Below, piece by piece: positions 11,599 to 21,743 of a stretch of 64,000 nt of DNA. The notes under the pieces were generated by a model that ran no database searches, was not told the origin of the DNA, and was given only the letters and a program-made list of their open reading frames with translations. The DNA comes from Closterium sp. Naga37s-1 (Eukaryota; Streptophyta; Zygnematophyceae; Desmidiales; Closteriaceae): contig CANJKZ010000080.1 in the NCBI GenBank assembly GCA_947471745.1, positions 3,636,001-3,700,000 on the forward strand. Reading direction: 5' to 3'. The position numbers were made by a program, and so were the translations under genes. The first letter of the stretch is position 1. Each line of letters opens with the position of its first letter.

Positions 11599-14500
11599 GC
11601 TGCTACCGCTTCTGCTGTTGGTGATGACTCTGCTCCTGACGCTGCTGCTGCTGATGCTGCTGTTGCTGATGCTGCCGATGCTGCTGCTGCTGCTGCTGCC
11701 GGGGAAGGTGTGAGTGTGGTGGTGGTGGGGGTGGAGGATGGGTTGAGTGAGGAGGACGCAGCTCTGCACCAGTCGCTGCTGAACCTCATCAAAGCATACT
11801 CTGTGAGTTTGAAGCCTTAGAGCTGCCTTGTCTGTCAGTTAGCATTGTTGCTGCAGCTGGTGCTGGTGCCGGGAAAGGTGTGAATGTAAGAGTGGTGGGA
11901 GTGGCGGATGGGTTGAGTTTTGAGACGTGTCAAAACTCGAAAGGTGTGAATGTAAGAGTGGTGGGGGTGGAGGATGGGTTGAGTGAGGAGGACGCAGCTC
12001 TGCACCAGTCGCTGCTGAACCTCATGAAAGCATACTCTGTAAGCAACTTTTGAGACGTCTCAAACCTCATCAAAGCATATTCTGTGAGCATCGTTGCTGC
12101 TGGTACTGCCGGGGAAGGTGTGAGTGTGATGGTGGTGAATGTACTGTGTGAGAAGGGACAACTTTCTACACCAGTCACTTCTGAATCTCATCAAGCATAC
12201 TCTGCGGGTTGAAGGCGCAGAGGCAAGTCGAAGAAGATTTTCTTTTGTGCCGATTCGCTGAACCTCCCACAGTTCAAGTCACTAGCAGGGCCTCACAGCT
12301 ATGTGCCATGTGCATCCCTCCTCCCCACTGCCACACTCTCCCAGGTGTGTGACCCGGTCACGTGGTACTGCAGCGGCATGGGGTGGATGGCGCTCACATT
12401 ACACTGCTCTCATATCTCACACCCCTCCTTCATCCTTCCCCCCTTGTCCCCCCCTTATTCCCCCCTTGTCCCCCCCCCTCAGGTGTGTGACCCGGACACG
12501 TGGTACTGCAGTGGCATGGGGTGGATGGCGCTCACGCTGCTCTCCCTCATGGCGGAGGAAGATGCCTTCCTCTCCCTCCTCTTCCTCATGCACCGCTGCG
12601 GCCTCCGAGGGCTCTTTGCACCCAACATGCACCAGGTGGGTGTGGCTGAGATGAAAGAGAGGGAAAGGCACCTCTTTGCACCCAACATGCACCAGGTGGG
12701 TGCGGCTGAGATGAAAGAGAGGGAAAGGCACCTCTTTGCACCCAACATGCACCAGGTGGGTGCGGCTGAGATGAAAGAGAGGGAAAGGCACCTCTTTGCA
12801 CCCAACATGCACCAGGTGGGTGCGGCTGAGATGAAAGAGAGGGAAAGGCACCTCTTTGCACCCAACATGCACCAGGTGGGTGCGGCTGAGATGAAAGAGA
12901 GGGAAAGGCACCTCTTTGCACCCAACATGCACCAGGTGGGTGCGGCTGAGATGAAAGAGAGGGAAAGGCACCTCTTTGCACCCAACATGCACCAGGTGGG
13001 TGCGGCTGAGATGAAAGAGAGGGAAAGGCACCTCTTTGCACCCAACATGCACCAGGTGGGTGCGGCTGAGATGAAAGAGAGGGAAAGGCACCTCTTTGCA
13101 CCCAACATGCACCAGGTGGGTGCGGCTGAGATGAAAGAGAGGGAAAGGCACCTCTTTGCACCCAACATGCACCAGGTGGGTGCGGCTGAGATGAAAGAGA
13201 GGGAAAGGCACCTCTTTGCACCCAACATGCACCAGGTGGGTGCGGCTGAGATGAAAGAGAGGGAAAGGCACCTCTTTGCACCCAACATGCACCAGGTGGG
13301 TGCGGCTGAGATGAAAGAGAGGGAAAGGCACCTCTTTGCACCCAACATGCACCAGGTGGGTGCGGCTGAGATGAAAGAGAGGGAAAGGCACCTCTTTGCA
13401 CCCAACATGCACCAGGTGGGTGCGGCTGAGATGAAAGAGAGGGAAAGGCACCTCTTTGCACCCAACATGCACCAGGTGGGTGCGGCTGAGATGAAAGAGA
13501 GGGAAAGGCACCTCTTTGCACCCAACATGCACCAGGTGGGTGCGGCTGAGATGAAAGAGAGGGAAAGGCACCTCTTTGCACCCAACATGCACCAGGTGGG
13601 TGCGGCTGAGATGAAAGAGAGGGAAAGGCACCTCTTTGCACCCAAAATGCACCAGGTGGGTGCGGCTGAGAGCGAGGTTTTATGCATACACACTAAGGGT
13701 TTTTGTTCTCAGGAAAGATCCCTCTGTCATGACCCCTCTGTCATGACCCCTCTGTCATGACCCCTCTGTCATGACCCCTCTGTCATGACCCCTCTTCCTT
13801 TCAAATCACACCCAACTCCCTCTCTCCCCTCTTCCCTCCCTCTTTCCCCTATCCAGCTCAACACGCGTCTCTCCCAGTTCCTCACAGAGACCACGCCTCT
13901 CCCAGCTTCAGCTTCAAATTTCACTGTCTTTTCATACTTGCTCTAGCCTAAACCTAAGTGCCGCTGCTCACTGGAAGATGTCCAAAGTTCCTCACAGAGA
14001 CCACGCCTCTCCCAGCTTCAGCTCTCAGCTCAATGTGAAACCCTCTCTCTCTCTCTTTCTTCCTCTCCTCCCCCTTCCCCCCCCTCTCGAGCTCAACACG
14101 CGCCTCTCGCGGCTTTCCCAGTTCCTGGCGGAGTCCATGCCTCTCCCACACAGCTCTAAGCTCACTGTCGAAACTGCCTCTCTTTATCGCCCTCTCCTCC
14201 CTCTCCTCCCTCTCCCCCCTCTCCCCAGCTCAACACGCGTCTCTCCCAGCTCTCCCAGTTCCTGGCAGAGTCCACACCTCGCCTGCATTCTTTCTTCGAG
14301 GACCTGCAGCTTAAACCCGTGAGTTGACTCAGTCTGAGTTGACTTGCCTTGACTTGAGTTGACTAGATCTATTCATGTGCACTTGTGATGACTTTGCCTC
14401 GCCTGCATTCTTTCTTCGAGGACCTGCAGCTTAAACCCGTGAGTTGACTCAGTCTGAGTTGACTTGCCTTGACTTGAGTTGACTAGATCTATTAATGTGC

Positions 14501-17500
14501 ACTTGTGATGACTTTGCCTCGCCTGCATTCTTTCTTCGAGGACCTGCAGCTTAAACCCGTGAGTTGACTCAGTCTGAGTTGACTTGCCTTGACTTGAGTT
14601 GACTAGATCTACTCATGTGCACTTGCGATGACTTTGCCTCGCCTGCACTCCTTCGAAGACCTGCAGCTCAAACCCGTGAGCCTATTGAGCATCACTTGAA
14701 TTTACTTGACTTGAGTTGAGTTGACTCGCATGAGTTGACTTGCATGAATGAACTTGTGTTGCGTATGAGTTGAGTTGTCTATTCTTGCTTATTCGCCTCG
14801 CATGCACTCCCTCTTGAGGACCTTTGAGTCAAATCAAAGTTACTCACCTCGCATTCGCTCCTTCTTTGTGGGCAGGAGTTGACTGGTGGTCACTGGTTGA
14901 CCACCAACCGACATCCTTATTGCCCCCTTTCCTCCCCCGCTGCCCTCTTCTCCATGCCTCCACCAGAGCATGTATGCAGCGGATTGGCTGCTCTCCCTAT
15001 TCGCCCGCCACATGCCGCAGTACCTCGTGTATCGCGTCTTCGACATCGTGCTCGGTATGTGCCTCGTGTGGTGTGCTGTGTGCCTTGTGTGTTGCCTTGG
15101 ACGCAATGTGTCCCTCTTCGCCCGCCACATGCCGCAGTACCTCGTGTATCGCGTCTTCGACATCGTGCTCGGTATGTGACTCATGCCCGCCCCATGCATG
15201 GTTCATCCATACCATACCTTGTGCCTCGTGTATTCCTAGATGCAACGTGATAAAAGAGAGTTTTTGAGACGTCTCAAAAACTCTCTATTATCACGTGGTG
15301 TGGCAACCTGCCACCTGCGCTGCGCCCAATGCCTCGGTACCTCATGAATGCACTGTGCCTTTGACATCATGCTCGGTATTAGACTGATACATGACTCGTG
15401 TAAGCCGTGTGCTCTTGTATGCAACAAGTGCCTCATACACTCCACTCATACCAGCTTCTCCATGTCGTCTCCTTGTCCTCCCATCCTGCCCACATCGCAT
15501 CGCATCACACCACACCACACCACACCACACCACACCACATCACAACCACAGCTGAGAATACCATGTCAGTTGTGTTCAAGCTCGCTATAGTGCTGCTGCA
15601 GGTACGAATATTCAAACCACTAAAACCAATCATGGAACTGTTTGCACCCCTCGTTCTTCCTTCATTCATTAACCTCCCTCTTTTTTCGCGCGTAATTCCA
15701 TTTGCCTCCCCAACTACCTCGTCTGAGGCACCTCAAAAGTTGTCTCCCACTGCCTATTTCTTCGCACTCTTATGCTCTTCTCCCCTCCGCCTCTTCTCAC
15801 TCTTATGCTCTTCTCCCCTCCGCCTCTTCTCACTCTTATGCTCTTCTCCCCTCCGCCTCTTCTCACTCTTATGCTCTTCTCCCCTCCGCCTCTTCTCACT
15901 CTTATGCTCTTCTCCCCTCTGCCTGTTATCTTCTCCCCTCTGCCTGTTATCTTCTCCCCTCTGCCTGTTATCTTCTCCCCTCTGCCTGTTATCTTCTCCC
16001 CTCTGCCTGTTATCTTCTCCCCTCTGCCTGTTCTCTTCTCCCCTCTGCCTGTTCTCTTCTCCCCTCTGCCTGTTATCTTCTCCCCTCTGCCTGTTATCTT
16101 CTCCCCTCTGCCTGTTATCTTCTCCCCTCTGCCTGTTATCTTCTCCCCTCTGCCTGTTATCTTCTCCCCTCTGCCTGTTATCTTCTCCCCTCTGCCTGTT
16201 CTCTTCTCCCCTCTGCCTGTTATCTTCTCCCCTCTGCCTGTTATCTTCTCCCCTCTGCCTGTTATCTTCTCCCCTCTGCCTGTTATCTTCTCCCCTCTGC
16301 CTGTTATCTTCTCCCCTCTGCCTGTTATCTTCTCCCCTCTGCCTGTTATCTTCTCCCCTCTGCCTGCTATCTTCTCCCCTCTGCCTGTTCTCTTCTCCCC
16401 TCTGCCTGTTATCTTCTCCCCTCTGCCTGTTCTCTTCTCCCCTCTGCCTGTTATCTTCTCCCCTCTGCCTGTTATCTTCTCCCCTCTGCCTGTTATCTTC
16501 TCCCCTCTGCCTGTTATCTTCTCCCCTCTGCCTGTTATCTTCTCCCCTCTGCCTGTTATCTTCTCCCCTCTGCCTGTTATCTTCTCCCCTCTGCCTGTTA
16601 TCTTCTCCCCTCTGCCTGTTATCTTCTCCCCTCTGCCTGTTATCTTCTCCCCGCCTTTCCCCTCCCGTAGGTCACCCGGCGTCAGCTAATGCTGTGTCCA
16701 GAGTTCGATTACTGTCTGCACTTCCTGCACTCTGAGCTGCCTCTGGAGCTCAATGTGAGTGAGTGAGTGAGTGAGTGAGTGCATGAGGAAGTGCCGGTAA
16801 TGCCTGCACCGCACTGCCTGCACCGCACTGCCTGCACCGCACTGCCTGCACCGCACTGCCTGCACCGCACTGCCTGCACCGCCTGCACTGCCTGCTCTGC
16901 CTCTGGAACTCAATGTGCGTGAGTGGGTGAGTGAGTGAGTGAGTGAGTGAGTGAGTGAGTGAGTGAGTGGGTGAGTGAGTGAGTGAGTGAGTGAGTGATT
17001 GGGTGAGTGGGTGAGTGAGTGAGTGACTGGGTGAGTGAGCGCATGCGTGAGTGAGTGATGGTGATTGCCTCATTGCACCGAGCTTGAAAATGACGATACT
17101 GCTGCCTGCCGTGCCTGCCTTGCACTGCTGCACTGCACTGCACTGCACTCCGAGGTGCCCTTGGAACTCAGCGTGCGCCTGTCGCGTGTGAAAGTGACTG
17201 GTACACTCGTCGTCACATCACATCACACCCTCCTCTTTCCCGCCACTTCCCTCCTGTCCTCCCTTCCCTCCCAATCAGCTCCTCCCCGACAGGGAAGAGG
17301 AGGAGCTGGTGTCCAAGGCACTGAGGGTGCGCCTGCTTTCTGAGATTAGATTATTTGGCGCAGAACACCCTCCCCAGTTCCTTCCCTCCCTCTTTCTCTT
17401 CCCTCCCTCGCCCTGTTTCCCTCTCCCCATTTCCCCCAATCAGCTCCTCCCGGACAGGGAAGTGGAGGAGCTGGTATCCAAGGCTCTGAGGGTGCGCCTG

Positions 17501-20500
17501 CCATTTGAGAGCGTGCTGCGGCTGGAGGCAGGTGAGTGAGAGAGACCAGGGGGGAATGAGAGCAGGGGAAGCAGAAGGGGAGCAGGGGGTGGTCAGAACT
17601 GGGAAAGGCTGTATCGGGGCTTGGGAGTGCGGTAAGGTAGGTAGAGTGTGTCTCCAAGAGAGGCCCTGAGGGTGCGCCTGCCTGTAGTGAGGTGCATTTT
17701 GAGGCGCCTCAAAATGCACCTCACTACACGCGGGTGGTCAGAACTGGGAAAGGCTGTATCGGGGCTTGGGAGTATGGTAAGGTAGGTAGAGTGTGTCTCC
17801 AAGAGAGGCCCTGAGGGTGCGCCTGCCGTTTGAGAGAAGCAGGTGGGAGAGGGACGGGGGGTGGTTGGGACAAGGGACGGTCAGGACTGGGCGAGGTCCT
17901 ATCTGGGCTAGGGAATAGCTGGGAATGTGAGAGGGACGAGGGAAAAGGCGAGACAGGAGGCGCAGGCTGCCGCAGCTTGCAGAGGCGTCGAGCCAACCAT
18001 GTCGTTCCAATGCTTTCGTTCCATTCCCCCTTTCTTAAACACCAATGTACCGTACCCCCTTTGCAGAGTACGACCAGCTGGCGGGGGAAGCGGCGGTGGC
18101 AGCACAGGAGGTGCAGGCAGCAGCAGCAGCAGCGGCGGCCGGTCTCTCATCTCTGATCTCCCACCCTCCACTCTTTGCGAAACGCCCTTGTACCACCACC
18201 AACCCTGCTGAACACCCTTGTACCTCTATGCAGAGTACGACCAGCTGGCGGGGGAAGCGGCGGTGGCGGCACAGGAGGTGCAGGCAGCAGCAGAGGCGTC
18301 AAATCAACTATGCCTTGCTCCGGATTTCCACGCTGCCCCTTGAACGCCCATCTTCTGCCCTCTGTGCAGAGTACGACCAGCTGGCGGGGGAAGCGGCAGT
18401 GGCGGCACAGGAGGTGCAGGCAGCAGCAGAGGCGAGTGAGGTGGCTGCAGAGTCGTGGGAGCGCGACAGGCAGGAGATGGAGGGGGAGCTGCTGCACGCG
18501 CTCGAGGTGAGATGCCTTGGTGTCTGGCAGTTGTATGACTGGTGCTGCTACTGTCTTGAGGCGTCTCAAAACCCGTATCTCTGTCCTCTCTCCCAAATCC
18601 CACGTTCCCACTCCTTCCTGCCGCCACCAGCTACTGGGTTCACCTCAGGCATACCTCTCAGCGCTCCTCTCTCACTTCAAGACTTGAAACGTCTCATGCC
18701 CCCGGCCTTACTCCTTCCCCCTCTCCCAACCACCCCCCTTCCCCCCATCAGCTACTGGGTTCATCCCAGACATACCTCTCGGCGCTCTTCGCTCACTTCA
18801 AGGCTGTGCAGGCCCGTGCCGGCCCCACCAGACAGCTCAGCGCTGCTGCTGCTGGTGCTTCCAACCCTGATGTTTCCAAGTCTGACCCACCGGTTGCTGC
18901 TGGGTCTGCCGAACCTGCTCCTTCTGAGCCTGCCAAGTCTGCCACTGCTGGGTCTGCCGAACCTGCTGTTGCTGAGTCCGCCGAACCTGCAATTGCTGAG
19001 TCTGCCGAAACTGCTGCTGTTGAATCTGTCGAGCCTGCCGCTGCTAAGTCTGCCGAGCCTGCCGTTGCGGAGTCTGCCGAACCTGCCGCTGTTGAATCTG
19101 CCGAACCTGCCACTGCTGAGTCTGCCGAGCCTGCTGTTGCGGAGTTGTCTGCTGAGCCTGTTGCTGCTGAGACTGCCGAGCCTGCCTCTGCTGGTTCTGC
19201 CGAACCTGCCGCTGCTGAGTCTGCCGAGCCTGCTGCTGCTGCTGAATCTGCAGAACCCGCAGCTGCCGAGTCTGCCGAACCTGCTGCCGCTGAGACTGCT
19301 GAACCTGCTGCTGCTGAGTCTGCCGAACCTGCTGCTGCTGAGTCTGCCGAACCTGACGTTGCTGAGTCTGCCGAGCCTGTCGCTGCTGAGTCTGCCGAGC
19401 CTGCCGCTGCTGAGTCTGCCGAACCTGCTGCCACTGAGTCTGCTGAACCTGCTGCTGCTGGTTCTGCCGAACCTGCCGCTGCTGAATCAGCCGAGCCTGC
19501 TGCTGCTGCTGGGTCTGCTGAACCTGCTGCCTCTGAATCTGCCGAACCTGCTGCAGCTGAATCTGCCGAACCTGCCCCTGCTGAGACTGCCGAACCTGCT
19601 GCTGCTGAGAGTGTCAAACCCACTGCTGCTGAGTCTGCCGAACCTGCCGCTGCTGAGTCTGCCGAGCCTGCCGTTGCTGTGTCTGCAGAGCCTGTTGCTG
19701 CTGCGACTGCCGAGCCTGCCTCTGCCGAGCCTGCCTCTGCCAAACCTGCCGCTGCTGAGTCTGCCGAGCCTGCTGCTGCTGATGAATCTGCCGAACCTGC
19801 CGCTGCTGAGACTGCCAAACCCGCTGCTGCTGAGTCTGCCGAAACTGCCGCTGCTGAGTCTGCCGAGCCTGCCTCTGCCGAACGTGCCGCTGCTGAGTCT
19901 GCCGAGCCTGCTGCTGATGCTGAATCTGCCGAACCTGCTGCCGCTAAGCCTGCCGAACCTGATGCTGCTGAGACTGCTGAACCTGCTGCTGCTGAGTCTG
20001 GCGAGCCTGCCGAACCTGCTGCTGCTGAGTCTGCCAAAACTGCTGCTGCTGAGTCTGTCGAGCCTGCCGAACCTGCTGCCGCTGAGTCTGCCAAACCTGC
20101 CGTTGCTGAGTTTGCCGAACCTGCCGCTGCTGAGTCTGCCGAGCCTGTCGCTGCTGAGTCTGCCGAACCTGCTGCTGCTGAGGCTACCAAGCCTGCTGCT
20201 TCTGAGTCTGCTGAACCTGCAGCTGCTGAGTCTGCCGAACCTGCCGCTGCTGAGGCTGCCGAGCCTGTCGCTTCTGAGTCTGCCGAACCTGCTGCTGCTG
20301 AGTCTACCAAGCCTGCTGCTTCTGAGTCTGCCGAACGTGCAGTTGCTGAGTCTGTTGAGCCTGCCAGCAATGAATCGGCACAGATAGTTGCTGTGGAGTC
20401 TGCCGAGCCTGCTGCCGCTGATTCTGCCGAACTTGTCGCTGTTGAGCCAACCGAATCTGCCACTGCTGAGCCTGCCGAACCTGCTGCTGATACTACCAAA

Positions 20501-21076
20501 CCTGCCACTGATGATCCTGCCGAACCTGCCGCTGTTGAGCCTTCTAAACCTGCTGTCTCAGAGTCTGCCGAGCCTGCGGTTGCCGAGCCTGCTCAGCCTG
20601 CTGAGCCTGCTGCCGATTCTGTGGAACCAGCATCCAATGCTCTGCCTGCCTCTTCAGAGGCACTCAATCCTGATTCTCAGCAGACAGGTCCTCAAGCTGC
20701 TGCCCCTCAAACTCACCCAGTCTCGCTTCCCTCAGACTCCAAATCCTTCTCCCTTCCCGACCTCCCACCTCTTCCCGAGCCTCCGACTCCTCCCGAACCT
20801 GCCCAGCCTCGGCCGCTGGTGGTTCGGATCCCAGGCCTGGAGCCCGGAGCTGACATCAGCAGCATGTCCACCGCCGCTTTGCTAAGCGCGGTGGCGACGC
20901 TTAGGAAGCAGAGGGCAGCAGCGGAGGCGGCACTTATGGCAGCAGAGCAGCAGCTTATGGAGTGTATCAGGAGTGATAATGCAGCGATTGATGCATGCCT
21001 GAGGGGGCAGGCTATGAGGGCGAGGAAGCGGCAGTTGGTTGGGCGCAAGGGAAGTGGGTCTGGTGTGGGGTGCTGA
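3897..21076 (+). CDS. EVI5-like TBC-domain Rab GTPase-activating protein, probably catalytically degenerate
   Basis: Proposed exons: 3897-4050, 5410-5813, 6122-6203, 6488-6790, 9105-9298, 10028-10129, 10587-10654, 11241-11802, 12483-12635, 14229-14318, 14967-15054, 15552-15601, 16671-16754, 17444-17531, 18370-18506, 18752-21076. All phases agree, giving about 1,627 aa. The TBC domain runs from GLIPADQRGPSW (the GIP motif) through LLNLIKAYSVCDPDTWYCSG, LRGLFAPNMHQ and SMYAADWLLSLF to VYRVFDIVL and VVFKLAIVLLQ. Order and wording fit EVI5-family Rab GAPs. An expected acidic/coiled segment (EYDQLAGEAAV) follows, then a long (ESAEPAAA)n tail and a final Leu/Ala-rich helix. The Arg finger (IxxDxxR) reads VYRDTLC and the Gln finger (YxQ) reads YCS, so GAP chemistry is doubtful. 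The start ATG and the first three exons are the least certain; the exons from 9105 onward are well supported. Confidence 0.72.
3985..4422 (+). repeat. Copies of TBC gene exon 1 edge
   Basis: The segment encoding SVFMSAILAEPPPEIRRE is present about five times, in complete or partial form (near 4000, 4110, 4225, 4300 and 4370). The copies are separated by G-rich intron-like sequence. Two copies keep a GAAG|GTG donor; the last has lost the GT. I took the first as exon 1 because it joins an upstream ATG and splices in phase to 5410. Confidence 0.6.
4515..5515 (+). repeat. Five copies of TBC gene exon 2 start, with CTG/GGT triplet expansions
   Basis: The segment TRPTINTGTVSGTDALTTLL-AGNDIRIVRRRD recurs at about 4530, 4870, 5103, 5270 and 5412, each after a pyrimidine tract and CAG acceptor. 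Copies one, two and five continue into different triplet expansions (GCT, GGT). Only the last reads on to the conserved-looking MAARHEWMSYLREEIL and a proper donor, so it is modelled as the exon. Confidence 0.7.
7010..7480. repeat. 88-bp tandem repeat carrying a hairpin palindrome
   Basis: Five near-identical 88-bp units lie in the long intron of the TBC gene. Each holds TTTTGAGTCGAC, a 6-nt loop TTTTGT, then GTCGACTCAAAA (first at 7045-7074, then every 88 bp). The spacer encodes Ala/Leu-rich triplets. A related 91-92-bp array with the same hairpin follows at 7840-8140. Confidence 0.9.
7840..8145. repeat. 91-92-bp tandem repeat with hairpin palindrome
   Basis: Three to four units beginning near CTGTAAGCCGCCCATCTTCC each contain the same TTTTGAGTCGAC/GTCGACTCAAAA hairpin as the 88-bp array. 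The third unit carries an extra half-core (TTTGAGTCGAC) inserted before the hairpin. Confidence 0.85.
8200..8335. repeat. Direct repeat flanking an EcoRI-type palindrome
   Basis: The segment GATTTGACGAGGATGATTCG plus downstream bases occurs on both sides of a TTTTGAGAATTCTCAAA palindrome near 8242-8260. A second, ACGTC-type half-palindrome (GACGTCTCAAG) follows at about 8320. This is the junction pattern seen across the window. Confidence 0.75.
8395..8645. repeat. Pyrimidine-rich CTCCCTCCT tract
   Basis: About 250 bp of nearly pure C/T on the plus strand, made of imperfect CTCCCTCCTCT words. It precedes the first of four copies of the exon acceptor at 9105. It probably derives from an expanded polypyrimidine tract. 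Confidence 0.85.
8638..9175 (+). repeat. Four copies of the TBC gene 9105 exon start
   Basis: The sequence CCACAG|CACGGCGTGCATC followed by an RRASSGE(G/R)AAKAAAE frame occurs near 8645, 8851, 8987 and 9105. Each copy has its own CT-rich tract and AG acceptor. Only the last continues to IRVWERMKRIIPSNPS and a donor. Confidence 0.8.
9540..10120 (+). repeat. Copies of the TBC GIP-motif exon
   Basis: The 10028-10129 exon has a near-complete upstream copy at about 9862-9947. There are also two degraded ones at 9560-9720 that flank a TTTTTTGAGAG/CTCTCAAAAAA hairpin. The last copy has the best donor (GAG|GTATGG), which is itself followed by short GAGGTATGGCAGCTCC-type repeats to 10270. Confidence 0.7.
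10765..11150. repeat. 72-bp tandem repeat with TTTTGAGTCGACTCAAAA
   Basis: Five perfect 18-bp palindromes at 10788-10805, 10860, 10932, 11004 and 11076 (period 72) are separated by an identical spacer ending in ATCCATCTTCCTCTCTC. The array lies in the intron before the exon at 11241. Confidence 0.92.
12611..13668 (+). repeat. 18 x 60-bp array carrying a 5' splice site
   Basis: Each 60-bp unit contains the last codons of the 12483-12635 exon (LFAPNMHQ), its donor (CAG|GTGGGT) and about 30 bp of intron. Seventeen units are essentially identical to one another. The frame stays open through all units (20 aa per unit), so read-through or use of a late donor would encode a 20-aa repeat. Short CCCTCTGTCATGAC repeats (about 13729-13797) follow. 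Confidence 0.95.
14279..14700 (+). repeat. 120-bp tandem repeat containing exon end and donor
   Basis: The end of the 14229-14318 exon (HSFFEDLQLKP), its donor CCC|GTGAGTTG and intron sequence rich in GAGTTGACT repeat at a 120-bp period three times, plus a partial fourth. Upstream, the start of the same exon (LNTRLSQ) also has copies near 13857, 13990 and 14095. Confidence 0.9.
15246..15295. repeat. 50-bp palindrome (ACGT class)
   Basis: An inverted repeat centred on GAGACGTCTC with 25-bp arms and one mismatch. It sits between the exon at 14967-15054 (a second copy of which ends near 15175) and a partial further copy near 15330-15376. Confidence 0.9.
15765..16655. repeat. 21-bp pyrimidine minisatellite before a 3' splice site
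   Basis: Several 33-bp units with the CTCTTCTCCCCTCCGCCTCT motif lead into dozens of copies of a 21-bp unit (TCTCCCCTCTGCCTGTTATC-type). The array ends at the acceptor CCCGTAG of the exon at 16671. The repeat is the polypyrimidine tract of that intron, expanded to nearly 900 bp. Confidence 0.92.
16755..17060. repeat. GTGA tetranucleotide and CTGCACCG arrays at a donor
   Basis: The donor after the exon ending at 16754 is the first unit of a GTGAGTGAGTGA run. A second CTCAATGTGCGTGAGTG copy at about 16910 starts a longer GTGA run, with a CACTGCCTGCACCG array between them. Confidence 0.9.
17583..17835. repeat. Tandem duplication with 46-bp perfect palindrome at the junction
   Basis: A roughly 108-bp segment, starting GGTGGTCAGAACTGGGAAAG and ending GGTGCGCCTGCC, occurs twice. 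Between the copies lies a perfect 46-bp palindrome at 17683-17728 centred on GAGGCGCCTC. The segment end matches the 3' part of the neighbouring exon (RVRLPFE). Confidence 0.92.
18060..18510 (+). repeat. Three copies of the EYDQLAGEAAV exon
   Basis: The exon start with its CAG acceptor occurs at about 18066, 18236 and 18370. Only the third copy extends through ERDRQEMEGELLHALE to a donor. The next exon start (LLGSSQTYLSALF) likewise has a decoy copy near 18630 before the modelled one at 18752. Confidence 0.85.
18890..20640 (+). repeat. 24-bp coding repeat, (ESAEPAAA)n
   Basis: A long run of octapeptides of the type E-S-A-E-P-A-A-A forms most of the last TBC-gene exon. Units vary in the third to fifth codons and occasionally lose or gain a codon, but the frame is kept for about 1.75 kb. 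Open minus-strand frames here are shadows of this repeat. Confidence 0.9.
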
Positions 21077-21566
21077 ATGGTATATTTTGCATTGACCCAA
21101 GGTGTACCTCAGGAGCGATAATGCAGTGGTAGATGCGTGGCTGAGAGTGACACATTGCAACTCGAATGTTAAGGGCTTTTTACAATGTATACAAGTTGGA
21201 AGCTCCAGGTGGGGAGGAGAGCAAATGGGGTGATGGTGATGTGAGATTGCTGGGTTTCAAGTTGACTAAGTTATTGCTATGTTTCTGTTCAGAATGCCAA
21301 GCCTATTACCAGTATCCCCATTCTGTTTTGTTCAATTCATCACACTGTACTCATGTATCATGCTTCGTGAGAGTGTGCTGCTGGAGATGTTTTGCTCTTG
21401 TCGGCTGTATTGTACCAGCTTCATAGAACCGTACTCGTTACTTGCCCACCAGTTCGGGAACGAGAAGGTGTTTCCAGACAGTCCCATTCTGTTGTCAATT
21501 CTTGCCAAAGAGTACCAGGGGAGCATCCTCCCATGCAAAACAGCTAAGGGGACAAAAGCAAAAGTG

Positions 21567-21638
21567 GGGGTGCTCCGAGAATCGAACTCGGGACCTCTCG
21601 CACCCGAAGCGAGAATCATACCACTAGACCAAGCACCC
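21567..21638 (-). tRNA. tRNA-Pro (CGG)
   Basis: A 72-nt minus-strand cloverleaf: acceptor GGGTGCT/AGCACCC, an intact D arm, anticodon stem CTCGC/GCGAG with loop TTCGGGT, and T stem CCGAG/CTCGG. Anticodon CGG reads CCG. It matches plant tRNA-Pro as I remember it. A TTTT run four bases downstream on the minus strand (plus 21560-21563) would terminate Pol III. It sits between the TBC gene and UBP26. Confidence 0.95.
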
Positions 21639-21743
21639 GATGTCAGCATGTTTCCTGTAATATATTTTAAAATAATACTAATTGTAGCTTCACCTTGAAG
21701 CCTCTTTTCATGATTATCCTTTCCCGCGATCTGACCGGACACC

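Noticed and set aside
12611..13668. CRISPR array
   Set aside because: Regular spacing, but the whole 60-bp unit is identical with no unique spacers, and the context is a eukaryotic intron-exon junction.
12417..13693. Long minus-strand open frames across the 60-bp array
   Set aside because: They are shadows of a 60-bp repeat whose length is a multiple of three; all frames lacking a stop in one unit are open throughout.
15236..15533. Further TBC exon at about 15330-15380
   Set aside because: A decayed copy of the VYRVFDIVL exon; the 15054 to 15552 junction already restores family sequence and phase.
18793..20508. 571-aa minus-strand frame rich in Ala/Gly/Ser
   Set aside because: It is the reverse reading of the (ESAEPAAA)n coding repeat; splice phases and family motifs support the plus strand.
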